Shown here: positions 1 to 11,239 of the stretch, piece by piece | Layout of the letters: every line of letters begins with the position of its first letter | How positions within the stretch are numbered: position 1 is the first letter of the stretch | Origin: Typhlomys cinereus | Lineage: Eukaryota; Chordata; Mammalia; Rodentia; Platacanthomyidae | DNA length: 64,000 bases | Direction of reading: 5' to 3' | Assembly (NCBI GenBank): GCA_023101885.1 | Contig: JALPQD010000926.1 | Location: forward strand, 1-64,000 | Position numbers and translations under genes: made by a program | Notes under the pieces: model-generated | What the model saw: only the letters and a program-made list of their open reading frames with translations | The model's database searches: none | Told to the model about the DNA's origin: nothing

Positions 1-665
1 GCGGTGCGGGGGAGGCGGGGTGAGGGAACACAAGGTGGAGGTGGTGGGGGCAAGCCAAGAAGGAAAGAGACAAGGAACGGATAAAAAGCGAAGCGAAAGA
101 AGGAAGCAGACCGCGCAAAGAGGCGGAGAACCGCGGGACCAGGTCAGAAAAAGGAAGGAAACGGGAAGCAGGAACCATACAAGAAACGAACACCAACTTC
201 AGGGAAGCCGCAAAGACAGAAAAGATATAGAAAGCAAAGGGGAACGGATAAAGAGCGACGAGCAAGACCAGCAAGATATACGAACAGAGATGAATGACGG
301 AAGGCGGAGACAGGGCTCGGGAAGCGAAGGAGGAAGGACAGGCAGTGAAGGCTTTAGGATTCCGTGTGCGTCCTTTCCGAACGACGAACAATCAGATCCG
401 CCCGCGGAGAAACGCACGACCGACAGCACTGCCGCCAGAGCTCCCCCTCCAGACACGCAATACTCTCTCTCTCGCCCCCTCCCTACCTCTCCCAGCCCCT
501 CACCTCTGCTCGCGTCTCTTCCTTCCCTTCTTCCCTCTTCCTTCCTTCCTTCCTCCCTCCCTTTTTTCTTCCTTCTTCCTTCCTTCCTTCTTCCTTCTCC
601 TTCCTTCCTTCCTTCCTCTACCCTCTTTTCCTCCCCCTTTCCCAGTACCTCCCCCTTCCTCCCTG
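1..665. other. Strand-asymmetric purine-rich then polypyrimidine DNA
   Basis: From the window edge to about 460 the plus strand is strongly purine-rich with many CpGs. From about 466 to 665 it is almost wholly C/T (runs of CCTT and CTTCC). Reading frames open through it on both strands only because simple sequence lacks stops; they show no domain. The pyrimidine part loosely recalls the polypurine tract in rodent L1 3' ends read in reverse, but I cannot place it in a family. Confidence 0.5.
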
Positions 666-827
666 CCATCTTTTGTGAACTCTGTGCTTCCTTTGAAACT
701 GTAAATACCTCACAGACATAAAATAAGTATTCATGATTTCATGATTGGCACATTTCTCCAGCCTAAGATGTATCCATGTTGAAGCACAAGTCAAAATTTC
801 CTACTTTTAAAAAAGGTCCGATGGGGG

Positions 828-975
828 CTAGAGAGATGGTTCATCTGATAAAGGTGTCTGCTCATAAACCTGGCAACCTGAGTTGGTCCTTGGAAGCCCT
901 CATGGTGGAGGGAGAGAACTGACTTCCAAAAGCTGTCCTCTGACCTCAGCATATGTGACACATGCCTTCTCTTTC
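828..975 (+). repeat. Old SINE of the B2 superfamily
   Basis: The copy starts with a GGGCTAGAGAGATGG head, the tRNA-derived start shared by B2, B3 and Dip elements, followed by a B-box-like stretch and a GGAGAGAACTGACTTCC body. It is diverged and lacks a clear tail. Directly after it lies a second SINE in the same orientation. Family placement rests on the head sequence only. Confidence 0.6.
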
Positions 976-984
976 TGCTCTCTT

Positions 985-1173
985 CTCAAGACTCTGCCTT
1001 GCAAGCAGAAGGCCTGAGTTCAGGCCCATATAGAAACCACTATTGTGGCACCTGCACTTCCGGTCCTGGGGGGCGGAGCCTGGGAAATCCCAGAGCAAAG
1101 CAAAAAGGAGGTAGAAGCCATCCAGGGTGATTCCCAAAGTCACCCTTGGAACTCCACAGGGACATCCAGTGCC

Positions 1174-1239
<66 letters not shown>

Positions 1240-1277
1240 ATACACACATGCACACATACAATAAATTTTAAAAAAAT
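985..1277 (+). repeat. Dip-like SINE with (TC)n(CA)n tail
   Basis: A 5'-truncated copy of the window's main SINE in sense orientation: CTCTGCCTTGCAAGCAGAAG, then GAGTTCAGGCCCATAT, the GGCGGAGCCTGGGAAATCCC region and a tail made of a TC run (about 1176-1205), a CA run (about 1205-1233) and ATACAATAAATTTTAAA. The tail microsatellite is part of the element rather than an independent locus. Confidence 0.75.
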
Positions 1278-1435
1278 CAATATTTGTTCTCCATCCTTAA
1301 AAAAATGAATGTGTGAAAGATGGAGCCTATTAGAAGTGTCAGTGGGACTTCAGAGTAAGATGGAGGTAAGAAAACCATATTGGAAATAGGTGGGAATTAT
1401 AGTTAGGGAAACAAGAACAGGAACATTCTTTTAAA

Positions 1436-2430
1436 AATTATTCTTTTATTGTTTCATACACGAATACAGTGAGTTTATGATAATTTCATGCCTTTACTCC
1501 TAGTCCTATCTTTGCTCTCCTTCCCACTGTAACTCTTCTTCCCTGCCAATCTCCCTCCTATTATCTGTTTTTTCCATGAGTGGCCCACTGGGCTTTGTTG
1601 GGTTGCCTTGATGGCCTGCGCCTGAGCAGGAGCATTTGGGCTGTCCCTCTGCTAGCCGCTGCTCCAGGCTCCAGGACTCTGTCCAGAGACCCAGTGTCCT
1701 CTCACTGGCCGTGACCTGCGTGGTGAAGGCTGATGCAGCTGCACCCGGACTGGGAGGAACTCTCCCAGGAACCTGCAGAGTGGCTTCCGAGGCGACTGCG
1801 CTGGAGCCCTGCAGCTGCTGTCGTAGCACAGCTGTCTCTCTCTCCAGCTTTCCGATCGCAGCTAATAAACGCCACAGGAGACACCGAAGGCTTCCAGCAT
1901 GATAAGTGGGGTTACCTAAAAACTGCAAGGGAAGTTTCCTCATGTTCACTAAAAACCTACGTGGGATGCAGGATCCCGAGAACCCGCAACTTCCCGGACT
2001 GGAGAAACAGAAGAAAAACAGGGCAGGGAGACCAAGGGCTGCTACTTATCCACCAACTACCATCACCCTGTACCGCCTGCATCTGGACAGAGCCGGAGTG
2101 CTGTGTTCATCACCAGCTGTGCCAACAATGCCTGTGACGAGCACTGTTTTTAGCTTTTATATTTGTTTACTTAACTTCCACCCTCGAACATTCTATAAGA
2201 ACTGGGCTTATGATTGTGTATTTCCCAGGCAGGATTTAGTATTGTACCAACATTGGAACACTTTCCAATAAGGAAACAATGATGAACTTCACCAGGAACG
2301 CATGCTGACAATTGGCCAGATGGTACTGTCACTCAACACAGCGAAGGAAGAAACACCGCCCATTGGGGTGGACATCATGGACTGAGGTGATTCCCACGGA
2401 ACCTAAGAGATTCTCCGGAAATCAGGGGAT
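1436..2430. other. No recognised gene
   Basis: No open frame here has a recognisable domain. The overlapping frames of 60-147 codons on both strands at 1506-2271 are in conflict with one another and show no conserved motif. The stretch from about 1990 may be the outer part of a retroviral-type element, since LTR-like sequence follows, but I could not define an edge. Confidence 0.4.
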
Positions 2431-3147
2431 GGACTGTGGAGAGCATGAGGAAAGTTTCAGTGAGGAAGAAATGGATGTGGACTGGGAAAGGCTAGTAAAT
2501 GAAAAAGCCTATGTGTAATATTAAAAGAATGTGAAAACAACTGAATGTGAAAACAGTTGTATGTAATTGTGTGTGATAGACAAGTGGGCCGCTGTGCCAG
2601 CCTATACTGTGTGACAGGTAAGTGGGTCTCTGCGACAGCCTAGCTGTGGTGTGATACTGACTGTGGAAGACATGAGAAATGAAAATGTGTAATATCAAAG
2701 TGAGGCAAAACAACTGTATTGTAACTGTAAACAGACCTGTACCCCGATGACGTAATGTGGAATAAAACAGTATTTAAGAGACAGGGTGAGAACCGGGACC
2801 TCAGTTCAGCAGGGACAGAGCATCCCGAGACTCTGTCGGGTTGGCAGCCGAACTCCCAGATGCAGCTCCAGCTGCTACCCTGAGGACGTGACCGTTGATC
2901 GTCGGCACCCCTCGGCTCTGGCAATGTGTGGAAACGACCCTTCGTCCAGCCCGGGTCCGGCTCGAGACCTGCGCCCAGGAATATGTGGATCAGTGAGCCC
3001 CCGTGAGGTGTGGTTATTGCTGGGTGGCACAGACCTCCCTGGAGGTAGAAGTCAGCACACAGGCCCCCAGGTGTGCTCACGACAGTCACACAAACTGTTC
3101 TATTTCTGGGTAGAGTTGTCGCCACAATCATTTAAGAGGGGGCGACA
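2430..3147 (+). mobile_element. LTR-like segment (solo LTR candidate)
   Basis: Imperfect direct repeats at about 2430-2620 and 2620-2730 share GACAAGTGGG/GTAAGTGGG, GTGTAATAT and AAAACAACTG, like duplicated U3 enhancers. They are followed by a TATA-like GTATTTAAGAG at about 2770-2780 and by a CpG-rich block resembling R/U5. At the end TGTCGCC is followed about 15 bases later by its inverse GGCGACA (about 3117-3148). No second LTR, primer-binding site or target duplication was found, so the boundaries are estimates and another promoter-bearing repeat is possible. Confidence 0.4.
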
Positions 3148-3569
3148 GATGAAATATTCTGTGGTTGCTTTTTACATGGCTTTGTCCTGGCTTCCAACTC
3201 AGCAGCTTCTAGTTGACTATTTTTGTCTGTGTCTCCTCTTAGAATCTTTTACATTGGGTTTTTCGTTTGGATTTCATTCTAAAAAAATGTACATCTTTTC
3301 AGTCTTTGTTGACTTTTGGACCTGAATCTTCTACGCCAATGGGGAAAGGCAGCGACAGTTAGGTCTGCGGAGATTGTCTCCTTGACGCTTTTGCATCGGT
3401 GCCCACGCTTTACCCACACTGCCCAGAGATGCCCCATCAATGCTGAGCGCGAGAATCCCCCTTCCGTCCTTCGTGGCGTCCACGAGAGAGAAAGGAGACT
3501 TGTGTCTGAGCTAAAGTCTTACCTGTCCTCCCGCACACTGACCTTGGGGTGGAAGAAGAGGAGATACTG

Positions 3570-3677
3570 AGAGGAGCCCGCGGTGGGGATGCGGAGACCT
3601 GGGTCAGAGGAGCCTGCGGTGAGGATGCGGAGACCTGGGTCAGAGGAGCCCGCGGTGGGGATGCGGAGACCTGGGTC
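3570..3677. repeat. 36-bp tandem repeat, three copies
   Basis: Three consecutive 36-bp units (3570-3605, 3606-3641, 3642-3677). Units 1 and 3 are identical; unit 2 differs at two positions (C to T and G to A). The period is a multiple of three, so frames stay open across it, but I see no gene. It sits just inside the conserved OR-downstream block. Confidence 0.9.
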
Positions 3678-3679
3678 AG

Positions 3680-3960
3680 AGACGCAGCTGTCTTCGAGGG
3701 CCTGAGATTGAATTCCGAGAGGGCAGGGCTACCCAGAATTCAGCCTGGAGAGAGAATTCATTGACTTTGGGCGGGGCCTCCTGAGCTTAATTCTCTTGGA
3801 TCCTCTGAGACCTGAAGCTTCTTGTAGATAATTAGTTCAGGTTTACATTAGAAAGGAGAGTTCCAGAGGGATTCTGTTTCTTTTAACTTACTGTTTTCAG
3901 TGTTATCTGTGTCTGGGGTATATGCTTGACTGAGCTCAAGATCTGAAACAAGAAATTATC
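3680..3960. other. OR-module downstream homology block (copy 1)
   Basis: Non-coding block containing GATCCTCTGAGACCTGAAGC, GTAGATAATTAGTTCAGG, CAGAGGGATTCTGTTTCTTT and CAGTGTTATCTGTG. The same ordered signatures recur at 20130-20560, 33410-33880 and 47990-48400. It lies downstream of OR-A once the large L1 between them is discounted. I read it as a remnant of the duplicated receptor module. No function is claimed. Confidence 0.7.
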
Positions 3961-4037
3961 ACACAACAGGACTGAAGTGCCTGACTCCTCATGTTCCTTT
4001 GAAGAATGTGCAGAGGGAGGACTGATGCTGCTTTAGG

Positions 4038-4041
<4 letters not shown>

Positions 4042-4091
<50 letters not shown>
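4042..4091. repeat. (TG)n microsatellite ending in (GC)n
   Basis: About 21 TG dinucleotides followed directly by GCGCGCGC. Alternating purine-pyrimidine DNA of this kind is Z-DNA prone and length-polymorphic. It is not attached to a recognisable SINE. Confidence 0.9.
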
Positions 4092-4092
<1 letters not shown>

Positions 4093-4458
4093 TTGCTCGG
4101 TGTCAGGGTCTCTAGTCCAGCCTCCCTTAAAATTCCCTATGTAGTTGAGAACGACCTTGAGTTTCACAAGGGCGGGCATTATAGTCGTGCGGCTAACCCT
4201 GACATTTGCTGCTTGAAACTGAGCCCAGGCCTTCATATGTGCAAGACAAACTCCCTGAAAACTGAGATGCATCCGCAGACACAACTTCTATTGCTAATGG
4301 TTATTTGGACATAAACATAATCACTTCAGGAGGACATTTAGATGAGTAGATTTTCATTTTCTTGCCATGAGGTCAAAATTATAGCATCTTTATAAAACAC
4401 CATGCCACAGTGCTTCTGTCCTGAAATATGCTTTTGCACATTCAAAACCAATACTTTG

Positions 4459-5020
4459 TTCTTTTTTTCTCCCACATTTATTTTTTACCTAATCATATAA
4501 GCTCAATAGGTGTCCCTGTCCTCTCCCTTCTCTCTCCTCTCCCCAGTCCTCCCCCATTTCACTCTTCCCTCCCCCTTACCCCTTCCTTTCATCCTTCTCC
4601 CTCTCTCCCCTTCTCCCAACACCTACCCCTTCCTGCCTCTCGTCCCCTGGAGCATTCTTTTATGTGAACGTCAAATCTCCCTCTGGGTCTTCATCCTAGT
4701 GAGGGTTTAGGACTCAATGGTATACCCTGGAGCCCCTTCTTGGGCTCCTCTGATCCATGCTAAACTTTGGGAGTCGTTGACATGTCAGACATTGTGCAGG
4801 TCAGGCAAAATCCAGTCCTGGCTGCTGCAGCCCTAACTTGTATGGAGTATCTTGCATATCGTTGATCCTCCCCATCTTCAGGCTCTTACAATCTTGCTGA
4901 CACCTTTTCTGCAAGATTCCCTGAGCTTTAGGATGGGGAGAGATTTGGCTGGTCTGGTTCCAGGTAAATAATGTAGGGTCTTTGGTGTTCTGAATCATGA
5001 TTTGTTGTTGTTGTCATCAG
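4459..5020 (-). mobile_element. 5'-truncated L1 insertion with 17-bp target duplication
   Basis: The element contains the L1 3' end only: a T-rich start (the poly(A) tail in reverse), the CT-rich complement of the L1 polypurine tract (4515-4640) and 3' UTR sequence also found at 5655-5840. It is bounded exactly by TCAAAACCAATACTTTG at 4442-4458 and 5021-5037. Perfect flanks of 17 bp are the mark of target-primed reverse transcription. It carries no coding potential. Confidence 0.92.
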
Positions 5021-5037
5021 TCAAAACCAATACTTTG

Positions 5038-5654
5038 CTCTTGACTCTCAATGTATTCATTGCCTTTGGAGAATATAGAGGGAATCAAAATGCTTAGCTT
5101 GTTTTGAACACCTTATTGACTGCAATGACTGTTCTGCACCCCGGGTTGTTGGTGAAGAACTCGTGAGAGACCAACATGGAGAGAAGATTATTTCTAAGTT
5201 TATTCTTAGCCTCGGACCACATCTGAAGTGTATCTACCCTTTTCTCCCGTGCTTTTTCTGTTTCTTTGACACATCAAAGTTCTAACTCACAGAAGTGACC
5301 ATTCTGTGCCCACAGCATGCAGCCATGTACGCATCTCCCAGCACTCTCTAGGTCAAGCACAGGCGACTGGTTGGGATACAGAAAAAGCTTACATCCTATG
5401 TGTAGAAGAGTATTCCTATGGGAGCATCACATATAAGAACCACAGGGAAGAGAGAGTTAGAAAAGTAGACACATTTCCTTTACTGCAATTCCCGGGAATA
5501 TTGCACATCAGTCAGCTGAACACATTTTTGGAGGCGATGGTTAATCATAGGGGAGCTGACGGGAACACTAAGATCTAGCACATCTGTGAAAGTATCACAC
5601 AAACTCAGAAACTTATCATGCCAATAAACATGTGGACTGTGGTAAAAATTAAGT
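5038..5654. other. Unassigned intergenic sequence
   Basis: The 90-codon frame at 5306-5578 has no recognisable motif. Some features (polyadenylation-like and T-rich stretches near 5190) suggest an old LTR in reverse, but nothing decides it. Confidence 0.4.
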
Positions 5655-6617
5655 GCAGCTGTATGGAGTATCTTGCATATCGTTGATCCTCCCCATCTTC
5701 AGGCTCTTACAATCTTGCTGCCCCCTCTTCTGCAAATTTCCTTGAGCTTTAGGATGGGGAAAGATTTGCCTGGTCTGGTTCCATGTGATTAATGTAAGGT
5801 CTTTGGTGTTCTGAATTATGGTTGATTATTGTTTTCAGTTTTGCTGTTCTTGGACTGCCCTTGGCTCCATCCTGAATGGTATTGGAGGTCACCTCCTAGC
5901 CAAGGATAAAAGGCTGTTTAAATGGAGTCTTACTATGAGACTAGATTCAAAAGTAAATGGAATAGAAGTAGGAGACTGCAGTCTCCCATTTGTAGGATGG
6001 TTACCATCTATTTACCAGATTTTATGCCCTCTCTGACTGGTGAGATCAAACCCCCTCAGCTGCAAGTGACCAGGAAGGAAAGTGAGTGAACTTAACCAGA
6101 TATCTCACTACTTACTTGCGATATTTGATGGTGACCTATTTTTTTCTGCTGTAGCATGATCCCCTCTCTCCTTATTTCTGAGGAGGGGCCCTCTTTCCCC
6201 TGCCCTCCTGTTTATAATCTTTGTAACTACTGTAGCTATTACAGAGATTTATGTGTCACTAAGTGGGTTTGGTACTAGCATCCACATATTAGGGAGTACA
6301 TACGGTGCTTAATTTTCTGTGTCTGGGATACTTCACTCAATATAATTGTTTCTAATTCCATCCATTTCCTGGCAAATTTCATTAATTCATCTTTTCGATG
6401 GCTGAGTAGTATTCCACTGTATAAATGTACCACATTTTCCTTATCCACTCATCTAATGTTGGGCATTTGGGTTGATTCCATGACTTTGCTATTGTAAATA
6501 GTGCTGCAATGAACATGGTTGTGCTTGTGTCATTGAGGTGAATTTTTGCTTTATGAGGGATTATTCCCAGAAGTGGAATAGCAGAGACATATGGCATTTC
6601 AATCTTCAGCTTTTTTT

Positions 6618-6877
6618 AATTCAGTTGTGAGTATGTGTGTGTGTGTTTGTGTGTGTGTAGAACCACGGGCGAATTTGGGAACCACCATGGCCTGCCTCCA
6701 CCTCCTCCTTTACTCTGCCCTGGGATTTACAGGCTCCGCCCTACCAAGATCAGAAACGCAGGCCACCCCTGCTTCCTCCTGTCGTATATACGTGGGGTCT
6801 AGGATCCAAACTCAGGACCTTCCACCTGCAAGGCAGAGGCTTAACCCCTGAGCCACCTCTCCAGCCCCAATCTTTAG
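6618..6877 (-). repeat. Dip-like SINE nested in L1 ORF2
   Basis: Antisense copy: tail (TG)n at 6628-6658 and head ending in CCACCTCTCCAGCCCC. Flanks CAATCTTCAGCTTTTTT and CAATCTTTAGCTTTTTT at about 6600 and 6878 are a near-perfect target duplication. On its own sense strand it has an A-box-like TGGCTCAGGGG and a B-box-like GAGTTTGGATCC, so a pol III promoter is recognisable. Confidence 0.88.
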
Positions 6878-7698
6878 CTTTTTTAAAAATTGCCAGACTG
6901 ATCGCCAGAGTGGTTGTATGAGCCTGCATTCCCACCAGCAATGTAGGAGAGTTCCCTTCTCTCCACATCTTCCCCAGCATTTGGTGTTGTTTGTATTGTG
7001 GATTTTTGCCATCCTGACCAGGGTGAGATGATATCTCAGGGAGGTTTTGATTTGCATTTCCCTGATGGCTAAGGATGTGGAGCATTTTTAAAGATATTTG
7101 TTAGACATTTCAATTTTGTCCCTGGAAAAATTTCCTTTGAGTTCTCAGGCCCATTTTTTAATTGGGCCATTTATCTCCTTGGTGTTCAGTTTTCTAAGTT
7201 CTTTGTGCACTCTGGATAATAGAGCTGTATCAGATATGTGGTCAGTGAAGATTTTCTCCCATTCTATGGGTTGCCTTTTTGTTCAGTTTACAATCTCTTT
7301 ATTTGAACAGAAGCTCTTTAATTTCATAAGATCCCATTTGTTGAGTGTTGGTTCTAGTGACTGTGCTATTGGATTTCTGTTTAAGAACTGTTGGTCTAGT
7401 CCAATCAGCTCAAGGGAGTTACTTACCCTTTCAAGTAGGGTTTTTATAGTCTCTGGCCAATATTGAGGTCCTTGATCCCTTTGGAATTAATTTTTGTACA
7501 TGGAGACAAGTATGGGTCCAGTTTTAATCTTCTGCAAGTGGACATCCAGTTTTGCCAGCATCATTTATTGAAGATGCTGCTCTTTTTCTATTGAGTTTTT
7601 TGGCCCCTTTGGCAAAGATCAAATAGCTGTAATTATGTGGGCTTATCTGGGTCTTCAACCCTTATCCATTGGTCTATGTGCCTATTTTGGAGCCAGTA

Positions 7699-8082
7699 TG
7701 TTGCAGTCCGCCTGTATGGTTGCTGATAAATAACCATCAAACAGCTTAAGGGAACAAGGGGTTTATTACCTCACGACAGTCCGGTTACAGTTCTCAATCC
7801 ATCTTGATGGGAGAGCATGCACCAACACCAGGGCCAAGGGAAATGGCCACACCATCACCACGTAACAGCTGAGAGATGGACAATCCTTACTTGCCACACC
7901 AGCGTGTCCAGGATGCCAACTCTCTCAACCAGCTCTCTGATTTATCCAGGGCCTAATCCCACCCACCATGGGCTGGGTCTTCCCTATCAGCTAGACAATC
8001 TCCTTCAGGTTTGCTATGGCCTTAACTCAACCAGAGCTCAAACCCTCAACAGTCAAGTTGACACCTGTGTTTAACTATGACA
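7699..8082 (-). mobile_element. Solo LTR (MaLR-type candidate) nested in L1
   Basis: Read on the minus strand the element begins TGTCATAGTTAAAC and ends GGACTGCAACA, so it has TG...CA termini. The host L1 sequence is continuous across it (GCCAGTA then CCAGGCTG, as in the uninterrupted copy at 61021). Flanks CAGTA and GAGTA are a 5-bp target duplication with one change, typical of ERVL/MaLR elements. A related copy lies at 13193-13590. It contains no coding sequence. Confidence 0.75.
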
Positions 8083-9076
8083 GAGTACCAGGCTGTTTTT
8101 ATTATTATGGATTTGTAGTATAGATTAAGATTTGGTATGGCAATATCTCCAGCAGTGTTTTGTTACTCAGGATTGTTTTTGCTATCCTGGGTCTTTTGTG
8201 TTTTCATATGAATTTTGAGATTGTTTGGTCAATTTCTTTAAAGAATTGCTTTGGGATTTTGATTGGTATAGCATTGAATCTGTATATTGCTTTTGGTAGG
8301 ATGGTCATTTTTCTGATATTGATTCTGCCAATCCAGGAACATGGGAGGTCTTTCCACCTTCTGGTGTCTTCTGTAATTTCTTTCTTTAGGGTTTTAAAGT
8401 TTTGATTGTAGAGGTCTCTCACTGCCTTGGTTAGGTTTATACCAAGGTATTTCATTTTTTTAGGGGCTATAGTAAATAGGATTGCTTCTCTCAGGGCTTT
8501 TTCACTTCTTTCATTCTGGGCATATAGGAAAGCCACTGATTTTTGTATGTTTATTTTGTAACCTGCCACCATGCTGAACTCCTGTATTAGTTCCAGGAGT
8601 TTCCTGGTGGAGTTTTTTAGGATCATTGAGGTATAAGATCATGTCATCTGCAAATAGAGATAACTTGACTTCTTCCTTGCTGATTTGAATCCCTTTAATC
8701 TCCTTTTCTTGTCTTATGGCTTCAGCTAAGACTTCAAGTACAATATTGAATAGAAGTGGTGAGAGTAGACAGCCTTGTCTAGTTCCTGATTGAAGCGGGA
8801 ATGTTTCAAGTTTTTCTCTAGCAGTTTTCCTAGCAGTTGGCTTGTTGTATACAGCTTTTATTATGTTGGTAAAGGTTCCTTCCATTCCAACTGTCTCTAA
8901 AGGCTGTTGGATCTTGTCAAAAGCTTTTTCTGCATCTATCAAGAGTATCATGTGGCTTTGGACTTTGGACTGGTTTATAAGGTAAATTACATTTATTGAT
9001 TTGTGTATGTTGAACCAACCTCATGTGCCTGGGATAAAGCCTGCTTGATCACAGTGAATGATCTTTTTGATATGTT

Positions 9077-9602
9077 TTTGAATCTGATTTGCTAAGATTT
9101 TGTTGACACTTTGCATCTGTGTTCATCAAAGAGATTGGCCTATAGTTTTCTTTTTTCGAATCTGATTTGCTAAGATTTTGTTGAGAATCTTTGTATCTGT
9201 GTTCGTCAAAAAGATTGGCCTATAGTTTTTTAAAATTATTTATTATTTATTCAATTGTGTGTGTATGTGTGTGCGCGTGTGTGTATGTATGTGTGTATAG
9301 AACCACGGACGATTCGGGAACCACCATGGACCGCCTCCACCTCCTCCTTGTTTACTCTGCCCGGGAATTCACAGGCTCCGCCCTACCAGGACCAGAAACG
9401 CAGGCTGCCCCTGCTTCTGCCTGGCGTCTATATGTGGGGTCTAGGATCCGAACTCAGAACCTTCTGCCTGCAAGGCAGAGACTTAACCCCTGAGCCACCT
9501 CTCCAGCCCCTAGCTTTCTTTTTTTGAATCTGATTTGCTATTTTGTTGAGAATCTTTGCATCTGTGTTCATCAAAGAGATTGGCCTATAGTTTTCTTTAA
9601 GT
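9077..9602 (-). repeat. Local triplication of an ORF2 segment
   Basis: A stretch running from AATCTGATTTGCTAAGATT to GAGATTGGCCTATAG occurs three times in tandem (about 9077-9148, 9160-9227 and 9528-9591). The third copy is separated by a SINE. The paralogous L1 at 62340-62410 has it once. The copies differ by small indels, so the event predates the SINE. Confidence 0.8.
9236..9510 (-). repeat. Dip-like SINE inside the L1 triplication
   Basis: Antisense copy with TATTTATTCAATTGTG tail, a (TG)n run, GAACCACGGACGATTCGGG, and head ending CCACCTCTCCAGCCCC. It lies between the second and third copies of the tandemly repeated ORF2 segment and is therefore younger than that rearrangement. Confidence 0.88.
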
Positions 9603-11239
9603 GTATCTTTATTAGGTTTTGGGATAAATCTAATGATATTAGCTTCATAGAAAAAATTTAGTAGTGTTCCTTCCTTTGAAATTTGATGGAACAGTTTAAA
9701 AAAGTATTGGTGTTAGTTGTTCCTTAAATATCTGGTAGAACTCTGTGCTGCATCCATCTGGTCCAGGACATTTTTTGGTGGGAAGATTTGAGATTACTTC
9801 TTCAATTTCCTCATATGTTATAGGACTATTTAAATAATTCACAACTTCCTGATTCAATTTAGGTAAGTTGTGTTTACTTAGGAATTCATCCATCTCTTTT
9901 GTGTTGTCAAATTTCACAGAGTATAAGTTTTTGAATTATGACATTATAATTCTCTGGATTTCTTGGGTATCAGTAGTGATAACTCCATGTTCATTTCTAA
10001 TTTTGTTAATTTGGGTTTTCTCTCTCTTGCTTTTGGTTAATTTAGCTAGGGGTGTATTAATCTTATTGATTTTTTCAAAGAACCAGCTTTTCGACTGGTT
10101 AATTCTCTGTATCGTTTTCCTAATCTTGATTTCAGATATTTTTTCCCTTATTTTGCTAATCTCCTCCCTTCTACTGCTTTTGGGATCAGATTGCTCTAGT
10201 GTTTCTAAAGCTTTAAGCTGTATTGTTAAGTTATTTATTTGTGATGTTTCTATTTTTTCAATGTAGGCATTAAGGGCTATAAACTTACCTCTTAGAATGA
10301 CTTTCATTGTGTCCCAGAGATTTTGATATGTTGTATTTTCATTGTTCTCTTTTAGGAAATCTTGAATTTCCTTTATGATTTCTTCCTGAACCCAATTCTC
10401 ATTCAGCATCATAGTGTTTAGTTTCCAGGAGTTAGTCTATTTTCTGCTGTTTGTTGTGTTGCGGATGTCAAGCTTTAGACCATGGTGTTCTGATAGGGTA
10501 CAGGCTAGTATTTCAACTTTTCCTGTATATGTGGAGATTCCTTTTGTGGCCCGATATGTGGTCTATTTTGGAGAAAGTTCCGTGTGCTGCTGAGAAAAAT
10601 GTGTATTCTTTGGTGTGTGGATGAAAAGTTCGATAGAGATCTGTAAGGCCCATTTCAGTAAGGATTTGATTAAGTTCCAGTGTGTCTCTGTTAAGTGTTT
10701 GACCTGTTGATCTATCCCATGTTGAGAAGGCAGTATTGAAATCCCCAAAAATTATTGTTTTGGGGTTGATTTCTTGCTTTACATGCTATAGCATTTGCTT
10801 AATGAATGTGGAGGAGTCCATATTAGGTGCATAAATGTTCAGTATTGTGAAGTCTTCCTGGTGAATTGTACATATGACTAAAATGTAGTATCCTTCTGTG
10901 TCTCTTATGATTTTTTTTGGTTTGAAGTCCACTTTGTCCAATAGCATAATAGCTACCCTTGCCTGTTTCCTGGTTCCATTAGCTGGCAGAATTTTTGACC
11001 AATTTTTTACTTTTCGATTGTGCCTATCTTTTGTGGTGAAATGTGTTTCCTGAAGACAGCAGATGGATGGGTTGTGATTTCTAATCCAAGTTTGTAATCT
11101 GTATCTTTTGATTGGTGAGTTAATTCCATTCACATTTAGTGTTATAATGGAGAAATTATTTTTAACTCCTGACACTTTTTTTGTTTAGTGGCTTTCATAA
11201 GTGTATTATTTGGCTTTTAGGTTTTGGTGGTATTATACT

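Larger units (their letters stand above)
6382..11175 (-). pseudogene. L1 ORF2 (endonuclease-reverse transcriptase), broken
   Basis: The intact protein would nick target DNA and reverse-transcribe L1 RNA. The N-terminal endonuclease piece (11175-10786) starts near ITLNVNGINSPIKR and has ICCLQETHF and ILNIYAPN, the usual L1 endonuclease signatures. Downstream pieces cover the linker (10412-9936), the start of the polymerase (9917-9696, [13 protein letters not shown]), the catalytic part with [11 protein letters not shown] (8951-8511) and the thumb (8626-8204). The C-terminal end is [12 protein letters not shown] (6597-6382). Insertions, frameshifts and stops separate these fragments, so no complete ORF2 exists here. 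Confidence 0.9.

Noticed and set aside
1636..2271. Overlapping 88-147 codon frames on both strands
   Set aside because: Mutually conflicting frames, no motif or codon pattern favouring any one.
6591..6851. Frames of 80-100 codons repeated at 9191, 26762, 37237 and 61232 with a shared C-terminal peptide
   Set aside because: All are translations of the same antisense SINE.
10786..11175. Intact-looking 129-codon endonuclease-like frame as a host gene
   Set aside because: It is the N-terminal piece of the broken L1 ORF2, in order with the other ORF2 fragments.
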